The position numbers and the translations under genes are program-made. Shown here piece after piece: positions 33,076-43,764 of a DNA stretch of 64,000 nt. Source of the DNA: Paludibacteraceae bacterium (GTDB lineage Bacteria > Bacteroidota > Bacteroidia > Bacteroidales > Paludibacteraceae); assembly GCA_017446585.1 (NCBI GenBank), contig JAFSQL010000013.1, positions 62,001 to 126,000 on the forward strand. The letters are read 5' to 3'. The notes beneath the pieces are model-generated. The model saw only the letters and a list, made by a program, of their open reading frames with translations, was not told where the DNA came from and made no database searches. The stretch's first letter is position 1, and each line of letters begins with the position of its first letter.

Positions 33076-34866
33076 TTACATGCGGATAGGAACTTCGATT
33101 CCGAGGAGGGAAAGGGCACGTCGGATGATGTTTGCCGTGGTGCGTGCCAGAAGCAGACGCATGTGCATGATGTCGGTATTCTCTTCCTTGAGAATAGGGC
33201 AGTCATGGTAGAATTGGTTGAACTCCTTGGCAAGTTCGTAGGTGTAGTTGGCAATGACGGACGGGCTCAGTTCCTTGCCTGCTTGTGATACCGCGGAACG
33301 GAAGTCGCTAAGTCTCTGTACGAGCGCTTGCTCTTTTTCGTTGAGTGTGAGCGTGTCAGTGCGTAGCGAGTCGGGACAAGCGATGCCTTGGTCGGAGGCT
33401 TTGCGCAGAACGCTTTGGATGCGGGCGTAGGTGTATTGGATGAACGCTCCCGTGTTGCCATTGAAGTCGATGCTTTCAGCAGGGTTGAAGAGCATGGTCC
33501 GTTTTGGATCCACCTTGAGAATAAAGTATTTGAGGGCACCCAGTCCGACGATGCGCGCTATCTCCTTCCGTTCGTCGTCGGAGAAGTCTTGCAGGCGATC
33601 GGCAGTCATTTCGAGAGCCGTCTTTTCCATTTCATCCATCAGGTCGTCAGCGTCAACGACTGTTCCCTCACGGCTTTTCATTTTTCCATTTGGCAGTTCG
33701 ACCATGCCGTAGGAGAAGTGAACAAGACTTTTGCCCCATTTGAACCCCAGACGGTCAAGAAGAATGGAAAGCACTTGGAAGTGATAGTTCTGTTCGTTGC
33801 CGACGACATAAATCATGCGGTCAATCGGATATTCTTGAAAACGCAGCGTTGCCGTTCCTATGTCTTGCGTCATGTAAACGGAGGTTCCGTCCTGGCGAAG
33901 GAGAAGTTTCTCGTCAAGACCGTCCTTTTCGAGATTAGCCCAAACGGAGCCATCGTCACGACGGTAGAAAGCACCGGAGGCAAGACCTTCCTCGACTTTC
34001 TTTTTCCCGACAAGATAGGTTTGGCTTTCGTAATAGATTTTGTCGAAAGCGACCCCCATGCGTTTGTAGGTGGTGTCGAAGCCTTCGTAAACCCACTCGT
34101 TCATCTTGGACCAGAGATTACGAACCTCGGCATCCCCCTGCTCCCACTTGAGAAGCATGGCTTGAGCCTCTTGAATGAGAGGAGCGTTCTTCTTGGCATC
34201 GTCTTCGGATTGACCCTCGCTAATGAGTTGTTGAATTTGTTTCTTGTATTCCTTGTCGAAGAGGACGTAGTAATCACCGATGAGGTGGTCGCCTTTCTTG
34301 CCAGAGGATTGCGGTGTCTCGCCGTTTCCCCATTTTTGCCATGCGAGCATGGACTTGCAGATGTGGATGCCACGGTCGTTGACGATGTTGGTGCGAACGA
34401 CACGATTGCCATTGGCACGGAGAATCTCGGAAAGCGAGAAGCCAAGCAAATTGTTGCGCACGTGTCCGAGGTGGAGCGGCTTGTTGGTGTTCGGGGAGGA
34501 GTATTCAACCATGACAAGCGGAGCATTGTCATCAACGGAGACAAATCCGTAGTCAGGATTTGCGGCTATGGCGTTGAGCGTGTCAAGGAATTGCGATTGT
34601 GAAAGGGAGAGGTTGAGAAAACCTTTGACGACGTTGAAATCAACGACGGCATTGACATGTTCCTTGATGTAGTTGCCGAGTTCGAGACCGACAGCGTCGG
34701 GAGCCTTGCGTGCCGCCTTGACAAAAGCGAACGTGACGACGGTGAGGTCACCGGGAAAGTCCTTAATGGTTTTTTGGATTTGTACCTTGTCCGGAGTCGT
34801 TTCGATGCCATAGAGTTGATGAACGGCTTCGGCGACGCAAGACGATATTTGAAGTTCGATGTTCAT
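33076..34866 (-). CDS. argS: Arginyl-tRNA synthetase
   Basis: A 596-residue class I synthetase charging tRNA-Arg. The HIGH-type motif appears as PLHLGHVRNN after SSPNTNK, and the KMSK-type loop as KMKSREGTVV. The N-terminal additional domain and the C-terminal DALR anticodon-binding domain (ending RRALSLLGIEVPIRM) are complete. It is monocistronic and divergent from the next gene, with its -7 element at 34886. Confidence 0.97.
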   Translation of the reverse strand: MNIELQISSCVAEAVHQLYGIETTPDKVQIQKTIKDFPGDLTVVTFAFVKAARKAPDAVGLELGNYIKEHVNAVVDFNVVKGFLNLSLSQSQFLDTLNAIAANPDYGFVSVDDNAPLVMVEYSSPNTNKPLHLGHVRNNLLGFSLSEILRANGNRVVRTNIVNDRGIHICKSMLAWQKWGNGETPQSSGKKGDHLIGDYYVLFDKEYKKQIQQLISEGQSEDDAKKNAPLIQEAQAMLLKWEQGDAEVRNLWSKMNEWVYEGFDTTYKRMGVAFDKIYYESQTYLVGKKKVEEGLASGAFYRRDDGSVWANLEKDGLDEKLLLRQDGTSVYMTQDIGTATLRFQEYPIDRMIYVVGNEQNYHFQVLSILLDRLGFKWGKSLVHFSYGMVELPNGKMKSREGTVVDADDLMDEMEKTALEMTADRLQDFSDDERKEIARIVGLGALKYFILKVDPKRTMLFNPAESIDFNGNTGAFIQYTYARIQSVLRKASDQGIACPDSLRTDTLTLNEKEQALVQRLSDFRSAVSQAGKELSPSVIANYTYELAKEFNQFYHDCPILKEENTDIMHMRLLLARTTANIIRRALSLLGIEVPIRM

Positions 34867-34885
34867 AAGAAAGAAAATTAGGCAG

Positions 34886-34893
34886 CAAAGTTA
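34886..34893 (-). promoter_or_regulatory. -7 element for argS
   Basis: CAAAGTTA on the plus strand is TAACTTTG on the minus strand, 20 bases upstream of the start. Confidence 0.55.
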
Positions 34894-34915
34894 ACGTTAA
34901 AAGTCGAAAAATATA

Positions 34916-34923
34916 TACTTTTG
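34916..34923 (+). promoter_or_regulatory. -7 element for the exported 335-residue protein gene
   Basis: TACTTTTG matches TAnnTTTG, 51 bases before the start codon at 34974. Confidence 0.5.
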
Positions 34924-34973
34924 AAATCCGAGACGAAGAATAACGAGAAAGCGTTAAAAAAAGAAAAGGGAAA

Positions 34974-35981
34974 ATGAAAAGAATATTGTTTGCGTTGTCA
35001 CTGATCGTTTGTGTATTACCAAGTGAAGCGCAGTTGTTTGGCGGTGATAAAGAGCGTGAAACGGCGGAAGGGGTAGAAAATCCATTTTCAGGATTATTTA
35101 AATCAAAGCAAGGAGCCGAGGCAAAGTCGAAAAAAACGAAGTCTGGTGGCATTTCAAAATATGCGGTAGATGGCAAGCGTTCGGGAGAAACGACAGTGCG
35201 TGCCGTACCTGTGGCGTATGACGGAATGGCGGAGAGTGAAGTCGCCGAAACGGAGCAGGGCGAAGCGAAAAGCACCTTGAGGCGTGGAAAAGGCATGATG
35301 AGAACACATCACCGCCGCAGCGTGAAGATATTTGACACACCGGATACGAGTTTGACACGCCAGTATGCGTTCAGAAACATTGTTTTGGGAGAGCCGTTGG
35401 ATGCCAAAGCCATCACGGACAGCACCTTGCCAGAAGGATTCAATAAGGTGTTGACTAACCTTGACTTTTATGACCAAGGTGAGGATATGCGATTGATAGA
35501 CGTTGAGGGGCGGCAGGTCACGTTGGCTTTTGACAAGCGGGACACGACGCTCTTGACCAGCATATCGGTGGATAATATCAATGACTTGTCGTACGTGAAA
35601 CGTTTGCAGGCGCAAATCAGGGAACAGATGGGCGTGCCCATGATGGGTTATGAGGTTGTTCGAAACTATGATGGAGAAGGTACGGGAATGCGTGAGGACT
35701 ATTCGACTTATGAATTTGTATATAGATATAGGTATGCCGGTCGCACGTACGACTTCCGCCTGCAACAGAAGGGCGTGAAGATGAAGGGAAAGCAAGTGTT
35801 GCATCCATACGACTTCACGGCTACATTATTGGATGGTGCCTTGAATGCTACTATGCAACAAACGATAGATGCGGACGCTCCGCAAAAACAAGAAATGGAG
35901 GAAGAGCGTTTCTATCCTATGGAAGGCATGAAGTCGGAGGGTGGGTTCGTCATAGAAACCAAGATTCTGAACAGATGGTAG
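34974..35981 (+). CDS. Exported protein of unknown function
   Basis: A 335-residue protein with a signal peptide (MKRILFALSLIVCVLPSEAQ). A low-complexity, charged region (about 21-115) is followed by a folded part from about 120 onward that contains IVLGEPLDAKAI, MGVPMMGYEVVRNYDGEG and EFVYRYRYAGRTYDFRLQQKG. I recognise no domain. There is no lipobox cysteine or obvious C-terminal sorting domain, so the protein is probably periplasmic or secreted by the Sec route. It stands alone between argS and rho. Confidence 0.7.
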   Translation: MKRILFALSLIVCVLPSEAQLFGGDKERETAEGVENPFSGLFKSKQGAEAKSKKTKSGGISKYAVDGKRSGETTVRAVPVAYDGMAESEVAETEQGEAKSTLRRGKGMMRTHHRRSVKIFDTPDTSLTRQYAFRNIVLGEPLDAKAITDSTLPEGFNKVLTNLDFYDQGEDMRLIDVEGRQVTLAFDKRDTTLLTSISVDNINDLSYVKRLQAQIREQMGVPMMGYEVVRNYDGEGTGMREDYSTYEFVYRYRYAGRTYDFRLQQKGVKMKGKQVLHPYDFTATLLDGALNATMQQTIDADAPQKQEMEEERFYPMEGMKSEGGFVIETKILNRW

Positions 35982-36060
35982 GTCGGACATTGAGGAAGAA
36001 TGTGTAAAAACAGCGTGCGTAAAAAAACGATGATAAAAGAATCGGAATATTAAAAAACAT

Positions 36061-36068
36061 TATCTTTG
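36061..36068 (+). promoter_or_regulatory. -7 element for rho
   Basis: TATCTTTG matches TAnnTTTG. It lies 175 bases before the rho start codon, giving an unusually long leader. Confidence 0.55.
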
Positions 36069-36082
36069 CATTCACATTGATG

Positions 36083-36206
36083 GAAGTGGCGACTTCGCCT
36101 TTCCGAAATAGATTTCCTTATTTTATTGTTTTTATTGCGACGGTAGATGTGACAGCATCCGTCATGGGTAACGATTGAGCCTTTTAGTTAAGGACGGGTC
36201 ATCGTT
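36083..36206 (+). promoter_or_regulatory. Structured 5' leader of rho
   Basis: Three successive hairpins can be drawn in the leader: GGCG/CGCC at 36088-36099, GACGG/CCGTC at 36139-36163, and AACGAT/ATCGTT (36170-36175 with 36201-36206, continued by GA/TC and CC/GG with bulges). No known RNA family was recognised. rho is autoregulated in several bacteria, so a control role is plausible but inferred. Confidence 0.4.
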
Positions 36207-36242
36207 ATGGAATGATATGGCGTGTTAGCGTAATTTTATTTT

Positions 36243-38159
36243 ATGTATAATATTCAAGATCTCAAAGCAAAATTGCTTACTGAGTTGCGTCTTTTGGGTA
36301 AAGACATGGGTATCAGTAGAGTTGATACTTACAAGAAAGATGAGTTGATTTATAAGATTCTGGACGAGCAAGCCGTAAGACAGTCAAAAGGAGGCACGGG
36401 CAACACCGAAACGCCAGAGGCACAGGCAGTCACCGCTCCACGTCGCACACGTCGTCCGAGAATCGGTAATTCTGAAGCACGTAATATTCAGGAAGAAACG
36501 AAAGACGTACAAGCAAGCAGCGTTTCCGTGAGTGACGAGCAAGGAGAAACGGCTGCGGCGACTGCCACGGAAGATGTGGTTCGCCAAAGACCAGGCAGAC
36601 GCTCCATGCAGAGACGATTTAACATGCGTAATCGTCAAGAGTCGGATGTCAAGGAAACGAAAGCGCAGGAAAAGCAAGAAGCGCAAGTGGAAGAGAACGG
36701 AGAAGTGACGAAGCCAGTCGCTCCTGTAGAGGAAAGCCAGACGGAAGAAAAGAGAGGAGAGGGAAGCGAGGAAAGACAGGAGAATAACCACAACGGCAAC
36801 AATAACTACAACTATAATAATTGGCGTGATCGTCGTCATGGAAAGTTGAGAAATCGCAATAATCGATTTGATTATCAAAATCGCGCGGAAAGAGAAGCCA
36901 ACGGTGAGACGGGAGAGCAAGACAAGGAAGCGTGGGTAGGCAAGCGTGAGGGTGGAGAGCGGATGAACCGATTTGAGAGGAGAGAGCACAAGTGGAATAA
37001 CAACGCTCCCGCACCGCAACCAATGCAACCACAGTATGATTTCGGGGATGTGTTGACATCAACGGGAGTGCTGGAGGTGACTCAGGATGGAACGGGTTAT
37101 TTACGTTCGCCTGACTACAATTATTTTTCATCGCCAGACGACGTGCTTGTCTCGCAATCGCAAATCAAGCAGAACGCGTTGAAAGAGGGTGATACCGTGA
37201 AATGCACGATACGTCCGCCAAGGGAAGGGGAGAAATATTTCCTCATGGTGAAAGTGATAGAGGTGAACGGCAGAAAACCAGAAGTGGTGAGAGACCGTGT
37301 GGCGTTTGAACAGTTGACCCCAATCTTCCCGAATGAGAAGTTTGATTTAACCACGAAACAAGACAATCTGTCGGTGAGGATAGTTGATTTGTTTTCACCG
37401 ATAGGTAAAGGACAACGCGGACTGATCGTGGCGCAACCAAAGACGGGAAAGACCATTTTGCTCAAAGACATCGCCAATGCGATAGCCGCTAATCATCCGG
37501 AAGTGTATATGATTGTGTTGTTGATAGACGAACGTCCAGAGGAGGTGACGGACATGCAACGTAGCGTGAGGGCGGAAGTGGTTTCTTCCACCTTTGACGA
37601 GCCAGCGGATAGGCATGTGAAAGTGGCGAACATGGTGCATGAGAAGGCAAAACGATTGGTGGAATGCGGTCATGACGTCGTCATTCTTTTGGACTCCATC
37701 ACCCGATTGGCAAGGGCGTATAACACGGTGTCACCCGCTTCGGGAAAGGTCTTGTCCGGTGGTGTGGAGGCCAACGCCCTGCAGAAACCAAAGCGATTCT
37801 TCGGTGCTGCACGTAATATAGAAGGAGGTGGTTCGTTGACTATCATCGCCACGGCTCTGACGGAGACGGGATCGAAGATGGATGAGGTCATCTTCGAAGA
37901 GTTCAAGGGAACAGGAAACATGGAATTGCAATTGGATCGCCGTTTGTCGAACAAACGTATATTCCCTGCCGTGGACATCACCGCGTCAAGCACTCGTCGC
38001 GACGACTTGTTGCAACATCCAGCCGTGTTGCAGCGCGTGTGGGCGTTGCGAACATACCTAAGCGACATGACATCGCAGGAGGCCATGGAGTTTGTCAAGC
38101 AACAAATGGAGTCAACACGTTCGAACGAAGAGTTTTTGACCGTGATGAATACCAAATAG
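36243..38159 (+). CDS. rho: Transcription termination factor Rho with large N-terminal insertion
   Basis: A 638-residue hexameric RNA helicase. The N-terminal helical Rho_N part is about residues 1-45. A long disordered insertion (about 50-260), rich in Glu, Gln, Arg and Asn with an Asn/Tyr run near 182-195, follows. The cold-shock-like RNA-binding domain is at about 265-340, and the ATPase core has the P-loop [12 protein letters not shown] near residue 400, plus LIDERPEEV and SGGVEAN. E. coli Rho has 419 residues, and most of the difference is the insertion, which is common in Bacteroidota Rho proteins. Confidence 0.96.
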   Translation: MYNIQDLKAKLLTELRLLGKDMGISRVDTYKKDELIYKILDEQAVRQSKGGTGNTETPEAQAVTAPRRTRRPRIGNSEARNIQEETKDVQASSVSVSDEQGETAAATATEDVVRQRPGRRSMQRRFNMRNRQESDVKETKAQEKQEAQVEENGEVTKPVAPVEESQTEEKRGEGSEERQENNHNGNNNYNYNNWRDRRHGKLRNRNNRFDYQNRAEREANGETGEQDKEAWVGKREGGERMNRFERREHKWNNNAPAPQPMQPQYDFGDVLTSTGVLEVTQDGTGYLRSPDYNYFSSPDDVLVSQSQIKQNALKEGDTVKCTIRPPREGEKYFLMVKVIEVNGRKPEVVRDRVAFEQLTPIFPNEKFDLTTKQDNLSVRIVDLFSPIGKGQRGLIVAQPKTGKTILLKDIANAIAANHPEVYMIVLLIDERPEEVTDMQRSVRAEVVSSTFDEPADRHVKVANMVHEKAKRLVECGHDVVILLDSITRLARAYNTVSPASGKVLSGGVEANALQKPKRFFGAARNIEGGGSLTIIATALTETGSKMDEVIFEEFKGTGNMELQLDRRLSNKRIFPAVDITASSTRRDDLLQHPAVLQRVWALRTYLSDMTSQEAMEFVKQQMESTRSNEEFLTVMNTK

Positions 38160-38184
38160 TGACATGCGAATTGCGGAAAAATGT

Positions 38185-38192
38185 TATTTTTG
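38185..38192 (+). promoter_or_regulatory. -7 element for the succinate dehydrogenase/fumarate reductase operon
   Basis: TATTTTTG matches TAnnTTTG, 66 bases upstream of the cytochrome subunit gene. Confidence 0.5.
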
Positions 38193-38258
38193 CGATTATA
38201 AACGCGTGTCAAATAGAAATAAAATAATCAACCAATCAATAACACTAAAGTTAACGTT

Positions 38259-38954
38259 ATGAGTTTTTTCCTAATCAACTCGTCCATCGGCAGAAAGTTG
38301 GTCATGAGCATATCGGGCATGTTCCTGATTTTGTTTTTGACTTTTCACATGTGCATGAACCTTGTCGCGATCATCTCTCCAGAAGGATATAACACCGTGT
38401 GTGAATTTCTTGGAGCGAATTGGTATGCCCTGGTTGGTACGGCAATTTTGGCAGGAGGTTTCATTATTCACATTCTTTTCGGTTTGTTGTTGAGCATCGA
38501 GAATCGTCGTGCTCGCGGCAATGATCGTTATGCGGTTACCGCCCGTCCGAAGACGGTAGAGTGGGCGTCACAGAACATGCTTGCTCTCGGTATTGTTATC
38601 TTGGCGCTCCTTGGATTGCACTTGTATCATTTCTGGGCAAAGATGCAATTTGTGGAGTTGCAGGCGATGGCAGGAGTAGAAGTGGATTCGAACCTGTTGG
38701 CAAACGCCACGAACGGTTATGGGTTGATAGAGCAGACCTTTTCAAGTCCTGTGGTAGTGGCGCTCTATTTGGTAATGTTGTGCGCCTTGTGGTTCCATAT
38801 TAGCCACGGTTTTTGGAGTTCGTTGCAATCAATGGGATTGAGCAATTCCGTATGGTTGAAGCGCATTCAGGTGATTTCGATGGTGTATGCCACGCTTTTG
38901 GTAGCGGGATTTGCCGTTGTGGTCATCTTCTTTTTCGTCAAATCGATTCTTTAA
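38259..38954 (+). CDS. sdhC: Succinate dehydrogenase/fumarate reductase cytochrome b558 subunit
   Basis: A 231-residue membrane anchor with about five transmembrane helices, beginning SSIGRKLVMSISGMFLILFLTFHMCMN, the start typical of the b558 family. Histidines in FHMCMN, GFIIHILFG, LHLYHFW and WFHISHGFW can bind two hemes. It docks the A and B subunits and handles the quinone. It is the first gene of a CAB operon, 23 bases before the flavoprotein gene. Confidence 0.93.
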   Translation: MSFFLINSSIGRKLVMSISGMFLILFLTFHMCMNLVAIISPEGYNTVCEFLGANWYALVGTAILAGGFIIHILFGLLLSIENRRARGNDRYAVTARPKTVEWASQNMLALGIVILALLGLHLYHFWAKMQFVELQAMAGVEVDSNLLANATNGYGLIEQTFSSPVVVALYLVMLCALWFHISHGFWSSLQSMGLSNSVWLKRIQVISMVYATLLVAGFAVVVIFFFVKSIL

Positions 38955-38977
38955 CTATCCAAACGTAAATTATCAGT

Positions 38978-40921
38978 ATGGCAACGATAGATAGCAAAAT
39001 TCCTAAAGGTCCGCTCGCGGAGAAATGGACTCGATATAAGAACACGCAGAAACTTGTGAATCCTGCGAACAAGCGCCGTTTGGACATCATCGTCATCGGT
39101 ACGGGCTTGGCGGGTGCCAGCGCAGCCGCCACGCTTGGTGAGTTGGGATTTAACGTGATCAATTTCTGCATGCAAGATTCGCCACGTCGTGCGCACTCGA
39201 TCGCGGCGCAAGGTGGTATCAATGCGGCCAAGAACTATCAGAATGACGGAGACTCGATTTACCGTTTGTATTATGACACAATCAAGGGAGGTGACTATCG
39301 TGCTCGTGAAGCCAACGTGTATCGTCTGGCTGAGGTGAGCAACAACATCATCGACCAATGCGTGGCGCAGGGTGTCCCGTTCGCTCGTGAATATGGCGGA
39401 ACGCTTGCTAACCGTTCGTTCGGTGGCGCGCAAGTGTCACGTACGTTCTATGCCAAGGGACAGACAGGACAGCAGTTGCTGTTGGGCGCATACAGCGCAT
39501 TGAGCCGTCAGATAGCGAAAGGCACGGTGAAAGAGTACAATCGTAGGGAAGTGCTTGACATCGTGATAATAGACGGTCGCGCACGAGGCGTAATCGTCAG
39601 AAACATGCTTAACGGAAAAATTGAAAGGTATGCCGCTCATGCCGTGGTGATGGCGACAGGAGGATATGGTAACGCATATTTCTTGTCAACTAACGCCATG
39701 CATAGCAACGGTTCGGTCGCGATGCAGGCTTATCGTAAGGGCGCATACTTCGCAAACCCTTGTTATGCACAGATACATCCAACGTGTATTCCTGTTCATG
39801 GTGATTATCAGTCGAAACTGACACTGATGTCGGAGTCGTTGCGTAATGACGGACGCATTTGGGTGCCAAAGAAGAAAGAGGACGCGGAGGCTATCAGAGC
39901 GGGCAAGTTGAAACCTACGGACATAAAGGAAGAAGACCGCGACTACTATTTGGAGCGTCGTTATCCTGCGTTTGGAAACCTTGTGCCTCGAGACGTGGCG
40001 AGTCGTGCCGCAAAGGAACGTTGTGACGCTGGCTTTGGTGTGGCTCCAAGCGGACTTGCCGTCTATTTGGACTTCAGCGAGGCTATCAACCGACTGGGAA
40101 GGAAAGCGATAGAAGCGAAATACGGCAACTTATTCCAAATGTATGAAAAGATTGAAAATGAGAATCCGTATGAAACACCAATGAAGATTTATCCAGCCAT
40201 TCACTACACGATGGGTGGCATTTGGGTAGATTATGAATTGCAAACTTCGGTGCCAGGTTTGTTCGCAATCGGAGAGGCAAACTTCTCTGATCATGGAGCC
40301 AACCGCCTTGGAGCGTCGGCATTGATGCAAGGATTGGCGGACGGATATTTCGTGCTTCCATACACGATACAAAACTATTTGTCAGACCAGATACAAGTGC
40401 CTCGCTTCTCGACCGACTGCGCGGAGTTTGACGAAGCGGAGAAGGCGGTAGAGGACAAGATCAAGAAAATCATGGCTGTTCAAGGTGACAAGACCGTTGA
40501 TGACTTGCATAAGGAATTGGGACACATCATGTGGGAGTATGTGGGCATGGCTCGCACGAAGGAGAGCCTGACGCTTGCCATAGAAAAGATTAAGGCGTTG
40601 CGTGAGGACTTCTGGAAGCATGTGTATGTTCCAGGAAAGGCAGAGGACTTGAATATCGAGTTGGGCAAGGCGTTGCGTCTGATAGATTTCTTTGACATCG
40701 GTGAACTCATGGCTCGTGACGGACTGAACCGAAACGAAAGTTGCGGTGGTCACTTCAGAACAGAGTTCCAGACGGAAGAAGGCGAAGCGTTGCGTCAAGA
40801 TGAAGAATATAGTTACGTAAGTTGTTGGCATTACAAGGGAGAAGGCGTTGAACCTGAGATGTTGAAAGAACCTTTGGATTACGAAGAGACCGAACGTAAA
40901 ACCCGTAACTACAAAAACTAA
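38978..40921 (+). CDS. frdA: Succinate dehydrogenase/fumarate reductase flavoprotein subunit
   Basis: A 647-residue FAD-containing catalytic subunit that interconverts succinate and fumarate. The dinucleotide loop is [18 protein letters not shown], and the covalent FAD histidine is expected in [17 protein letters not shown]. The active-site stretch HPTCIPVHG and the later [12 protein letters not shown] are present. In anaerobic Bacteroidota this complex runs mainly as a fumarate reductase, ending the succinate pathway. The sequence alone does not fix the direction. The gene sits between the cytochrome and iron-sulfur genes. Confidence 0.96.
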   Translation: MATIDSKIPKGPLAEKWTRYKNTQKLVNPANKRRLDIIVIGTGLAGASAAATLGELGFNVINFCMQDSPRRAHSIAAQGGINAAKNYQNDGDSIYRLYYDTIKGGDYRAREANVYRLAEVSNNIIDQCVAQGVPFAREYGGTLANRSFGGAQVSRTFYAKGQTGQQLLLGAYSALSRQIAKGTVKEYNRREVLDIVIIDGRARGVIVRNMLNGKIERYAAHAVVMATGGYGNAYFLSTNAMHSNGSVAMQAYRKGAYFANPCYAQIHPTCIPVHGDYQSKLTLMSESLRNDGRIWVPKKKEDAEAIRAGKLKPTDIKEEDRDYYLERRYPAFGNLVPRDVASRAAKERCDAGFGVAPSGLAVYLDFSEAINRLGRKAIEAKYGNLFQMYEKIENENPYETPMKIYPAIHYTMGGIWVDYELQTSVPGLFAIGEANFSDHGANRLGASALMQGLADGYFVLPYTIQNYLSDQIQVPRFSTDCAEFDEAEKAVEDKIKKIMAVQGDKTVDDLHKELGHIMWEYVGMARTKESLTLAIEKIKALREDFWKHVYVPGKAEDLNIELGKALRLIDFFDIGELMARDGLNRNESCGGHFRTEFQTEEGEALRQDEEYSYVSCWHYKGEGVEPEMLKEPLDYEETERKTRNYKN

Positions 40922-40927
40922 GAAACC

Positions 40928-41683
40928 ATGGCAAAATCAATCAACATAACACTGAATATTTGGCGTCAGAAAGATGCCAAGACGAAAGGGCATTTTGAGA
41001 CCTACGCATTGAAGGACATCTCGACGAACGCATCGTTCTTGGAGATGCTTGACATCTTGAATGAGCAGTTGGTAAAGGAACACAAGGAGCCGATAGCCTT
41101 TGATCACGATTGTCGCGAGGGTATTTGCGGTATGTGCTCGTTATATATCAACGGTCATCCGCATGGTTGGGAGACGGAAATCACGACTTGTCAGTTGCAT
41201 ATGCGTAAGTTCAAAGATGGTGACGTGATTACCATTGAGCCATGGCGTAGCCGTGCCTTTCCTGTAATCAGGGATTTGATGGTAGATCGTTCCGCGTACG
41301 ACAAAATCATGCAAGCGGGCGGTTTCGTGAGCGTGAACACGGGAGGTGTTCCGGATGCCAATGCGATAGCCATTCCGAAGCCAATAGCAGATGAGGCCAT
41401 GGATAGCGCGTCGTGTATTGGTTGTGGCGCATGTGCCGCAGCATGCAAGAACGGTTCAGCCATGTTGTTCGTATCCGCCAAAGTGAGCCAGTTGGCACTT
41501 CTGCCACAAGGAAAGGCGGAGGCAGCCGCTCGCGCTAAGAACATGGTGGCAAAGATGGATGAGTTGGGCTTTGGTAACTGCACGAACACGGGAGCGTGTG
41601 CGGCTGAGTGTCCAAAGGGAGTGTCACTGACCAACATTGCGCGTTTGAACCGTGAATTCCTTTGTGCCAAGTTGAAAGACTAA
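40928..41683 (+). CDS. frdB: Succinate dehydrogenase/fumarate reductase iron-sulfur subunit
   Basis: A 251-residue electron-transfer subunit, 6 bases after the flavoprotein gene. The 2Fe-2S cysteines are in [11 protein letters not shown] and the later TTC. The 4Fe-4S and 3Fe-4S clusters are bound by [14 protein letters not shown] and [14 protein letters not shown]. It links FAD to the heme and quinone in the membrane subunit. It is complete and of normal length. Confidence 0.96.
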   Translation: MAKSINITLNIWRQKDAKTKGHFETYALKDISTNASFLEMLDILNEQLVKEHKEPIAFDHDCREGICGMCSLYINGHPHGWETEITTCQLHMRKFKDGDVITIEPWRSRAFPVIRDLMVDRSAYDKIMQAGGFVSVNTGGVPDANAIAIPKPIADEAMDSASCIGCGACAAACKNGSAMLFVSAKVSQLALLPQGKAEAAARAKNMVAKMDELGFGNCTNTGACAAECPKGVSLTNIARLNREFLCAKLKD

Positions 41684-41747
41684 AAGTTGGGCAGAGCACA
41701 TAAGCGGAAGCGTTTCTGTTTTTTTGTTTAAGTAAAACACAAAAGAT

Positions 41748-42143
41748 ATGAATAAGGGAATCGTCGCTTTCATCATATGTGCCTTTGTCTTGCTGTTTGC
41801 GGTGACTACTTGTCCGGACCGAAAAAGTCATGCTGATAAATTGACGGAGAAAGTCACTTCGTCTTTTTATGACAAGATAAAAGAGAAATCGGATTCAGCA
41901 GAGTCCGCCAGCGTGACGGTCGCTGACTTCTTTGTCAAGGAATTGATGGGAAACGGCATTGTGGAAATGATGTCAAACTATGCGGTGGAACGCATGTTGA
42001 CTTATGACAGTTACTTCTTGTTTTCGACGGGTTCTATCCGCTACAAGGGAGAGAGACATGTTGTTTCAATCGGTTTGTTCAAAACGGTCTTTGTTTTGGT
42101 TGATACGGATGAGTTGGCCGATAAGGTCAAATTAGACGATTGA
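41748..42143 (+). CDS. Small membrane-anchored protein, DUF4359-like
   Basis: A 131-residue protein with one N-terminal membrane helix (about 4-20, GIVAFIICAFVLLFAVTTCP) followed by a soluble domain ending FKTVFVLVDTDELADKV. The pattern of one helix, the TCPD/KxxHxDKL motif and a C-terminal beta part resembles the DUF4359 family, which has no assigned function. It follows the frd operon after 64 bases and is closed by a terminator, but a functional link to respiration is not shown. Confidence 0.6.
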   Translation: MNKGIVAFIICAFVLLFAVTTCPDRKSHADKLTEKVTSSFYDKIKEKSDSAESASVTVADFFVKELMGNGIVEMMSNYAVERMLTYDSYFLFSTGSIRYKGERHVVSIGLFKTVFVLVDTDELADKVKLDD

Positions 42144-42162
42144 GAGTCAGATATAGGAAAAA

Positions 42163-42200
42163 AATAAGAGTCCCGTGACATCAGTCACGGGACTCTTATT
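42163..42200. terminator. Bidirectional terminator between the DUF4359-like gene and rny
   Basis: A 17-bp perfect stem (42163-42179 with 42184-42200) with loop ATCA separates convergent genes. Confidence 0.85.
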
Positions 42201-42222
42201 GTCTATAAAGTTGTTTTCTTGA

Positions 42223-43758
42223 TTACTTGGCGTAAGAGACAGCGCGCGTCTCGCGGATGACGGTGATCTTGACTTGACCCGGGTAGGTCATTTCGTCTTG
42301 AATCTTCTTCGCGATGTCATAGCTGAGACGTTCGGTGTCTTTGTCGTCAATCTTGTCCGCGCCCACGATAACGCGGAGTTCGCGTCCGGCTTGGATGGCA
42401 TAGGTCTTGATGACACCAGGGTATTGCAGCGCAATCTGCTCAAGGTCGTTGAGGCGCTTGATATAGGCTTCGACCACTTCACGTCGCGCTCCTGGGCGCG
42501 CACCTGAGATGGCGTCGCAGGCTTGCACGATAGGCGCGATGAGCGAAGTCATTTCTGTTTCGTCGTGGTTGGCACCGATGGCGTTGCAAACATCCGGTTT
42601 CTCCTTGTATTTTTCGGCAAGTTTCATTCCGAGCAGTGCGTGTGGTAATTCAGGTTCGTCATCAGGCACCTTGCCGATGTCGTGGAGGAGACCCGCACGT
42701 CGTGCCTTCTTAGGATTGAGTCCGAGTTCGCTTGCCATGACTGCGCAGAGGTTTGCCGTTTCACGTGCGTGTTGGAGCAGATTTTGTCCGTAGGAGGAAC
42801 GGTATTTCATTTTGCCGACCATGCGGACGAGTTCCGGATGCAGTCCGTTGATGCCGAGGTCGATGCAAGTGCGTTTTCCCGTTTCGATGATTTCTTCTTC
42901 CACTTGCTTGCGAACCTTGTTGACCACCTCTTCGATGCGCGCTGGGTGTATGCGTCCGTCGTTGACGAGTTGGTGGAGCGCAAGGCGCGCTATCTCGCGT
43001 CGAACAGGGTCGAAGGAAGAGAGCACGATGGCTTCAGGCGTGTCATCGACAATGACTTCGATGCCAGTGGCGGCTTCGAGCGCGCGGATATTGCGTCCTT
43101 CGCGTCCGATGATGCGTCCTTTCATCTCGTCGTTTTCAATATGGAATACCGTGACGGAGTTTTCGATGGCCGCTTCGGTAGCCACGCGTTGTATGGTTTG
43201 CACGACAATGCGTTTCGCCTCTTTGTTGGCGGTCATTTTCGCCTCGTCCATCACTTCGTTGACGTAAGCCATGGCATCCGTCTTGGCTTGGTCACGAAGG
43301 CTTTCTATGAGTTGGTTTTTTGCGTCCTCGACAGAGAGACCGGAGACCTGTTCGAGCAGTTGTTGTTGCTTTTCGGTGATTTGGTCCAGTTCTTTCTGCT
43401 TGTGTTCAATGATTTCCCTTTGTCTTGAAAGTTCATTGCGGACGTTCTCGATTTCTTGGTTTTTGCGTGAGAGGTCTTCCTTTTGTTGGTTGATGGCTTG
43501 CTCACGTTGTTGCAGCCTACTTTCGGTTTGTTGCAGTTTCTGGTTGCGTTGTTGAACTTGCTTCTCGTAGGCTTCTTTTTGTGCGAGGTATTTTTCGCGA
43601 ATTTCTACGAGTTTGTCTTTTTTCAACGCTTCGGCGTCGACCTCAGCCTTGTGCATTTCCGCCTCGTAGTGGCTTCGGAGTGCGTATCTGACAATGAGCC
43701 AGGTGAGTCCTCCGCCTACGAGAAAGGTAATGACCGCAATGACGATGGTTGTAATCAT
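42223..43758 (-). CDS. rny: Ribonuclease Y
   Basis: A 511-residue membrane-anchored endoribonuclease that starts mRNA decay. It has an N-terminal membrane helix (about 1-27), a long Glu/Gln/Lys/Arg coiled coil (about 30-195), a KH RNA-binding domain with [15 protein letters not shown], and an HD domain with AGLLHDIGK. Length and order are typical. The gene sits 144 bases after the zapA-like gene on the same strand. That gap can fold so that the region just before the start codon is paired (43765-43773). Confidence 0.96.
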   Translation of the reverse strand: MITTIVIAVITFLVGGGLTWLIVRYALRSHYEAEMHKAEVDAEALKKDKLVEIREKYLAQKEAYEKQVQQRNQKLQQTESRLQQREQAINQQKEDLSRKNQEIENVRNELSRQREIIEHKQKELDQITEKQQQLLEQVSGLSVEDAKNQLIESLRDQAKTDAMAYVNEVMDEAKMTANKEAKRIVVQTIQRVATEAAIENSVTVFHIENDEMKGRIIGREGRNIRALEAATGIEVIVDDTPEAIVLSSFDPVRREIARLALHQLVNDGRIHPARIEEVVNKVRKQVEEEIIETGKRTCIDLGINGLHPELVRMVGKMKYRSSYGQNLLQHARETANLCAVMASELGLNPKKARRAGLLHDIGKVPDDEPELPHALLGMKLAEKYKEKPDVCNAIGANHDETEMTSLIAPIVQACDAISGARPGARREVVEAYIKRLNDLEQIALQYPGVIKTYAIQAGRELRVIVGADKIDDKDTERLSYDIAKKIQDEMTYPGQVKITVIRETRAVSYAK

Positions 43759-43764
43759 GAGTCT

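Noticed and set aside
33388..34602. A 404-codon plus-strand frame opposite argS
   Set aside because: It is antisense to a complete argS with no family features of its own.
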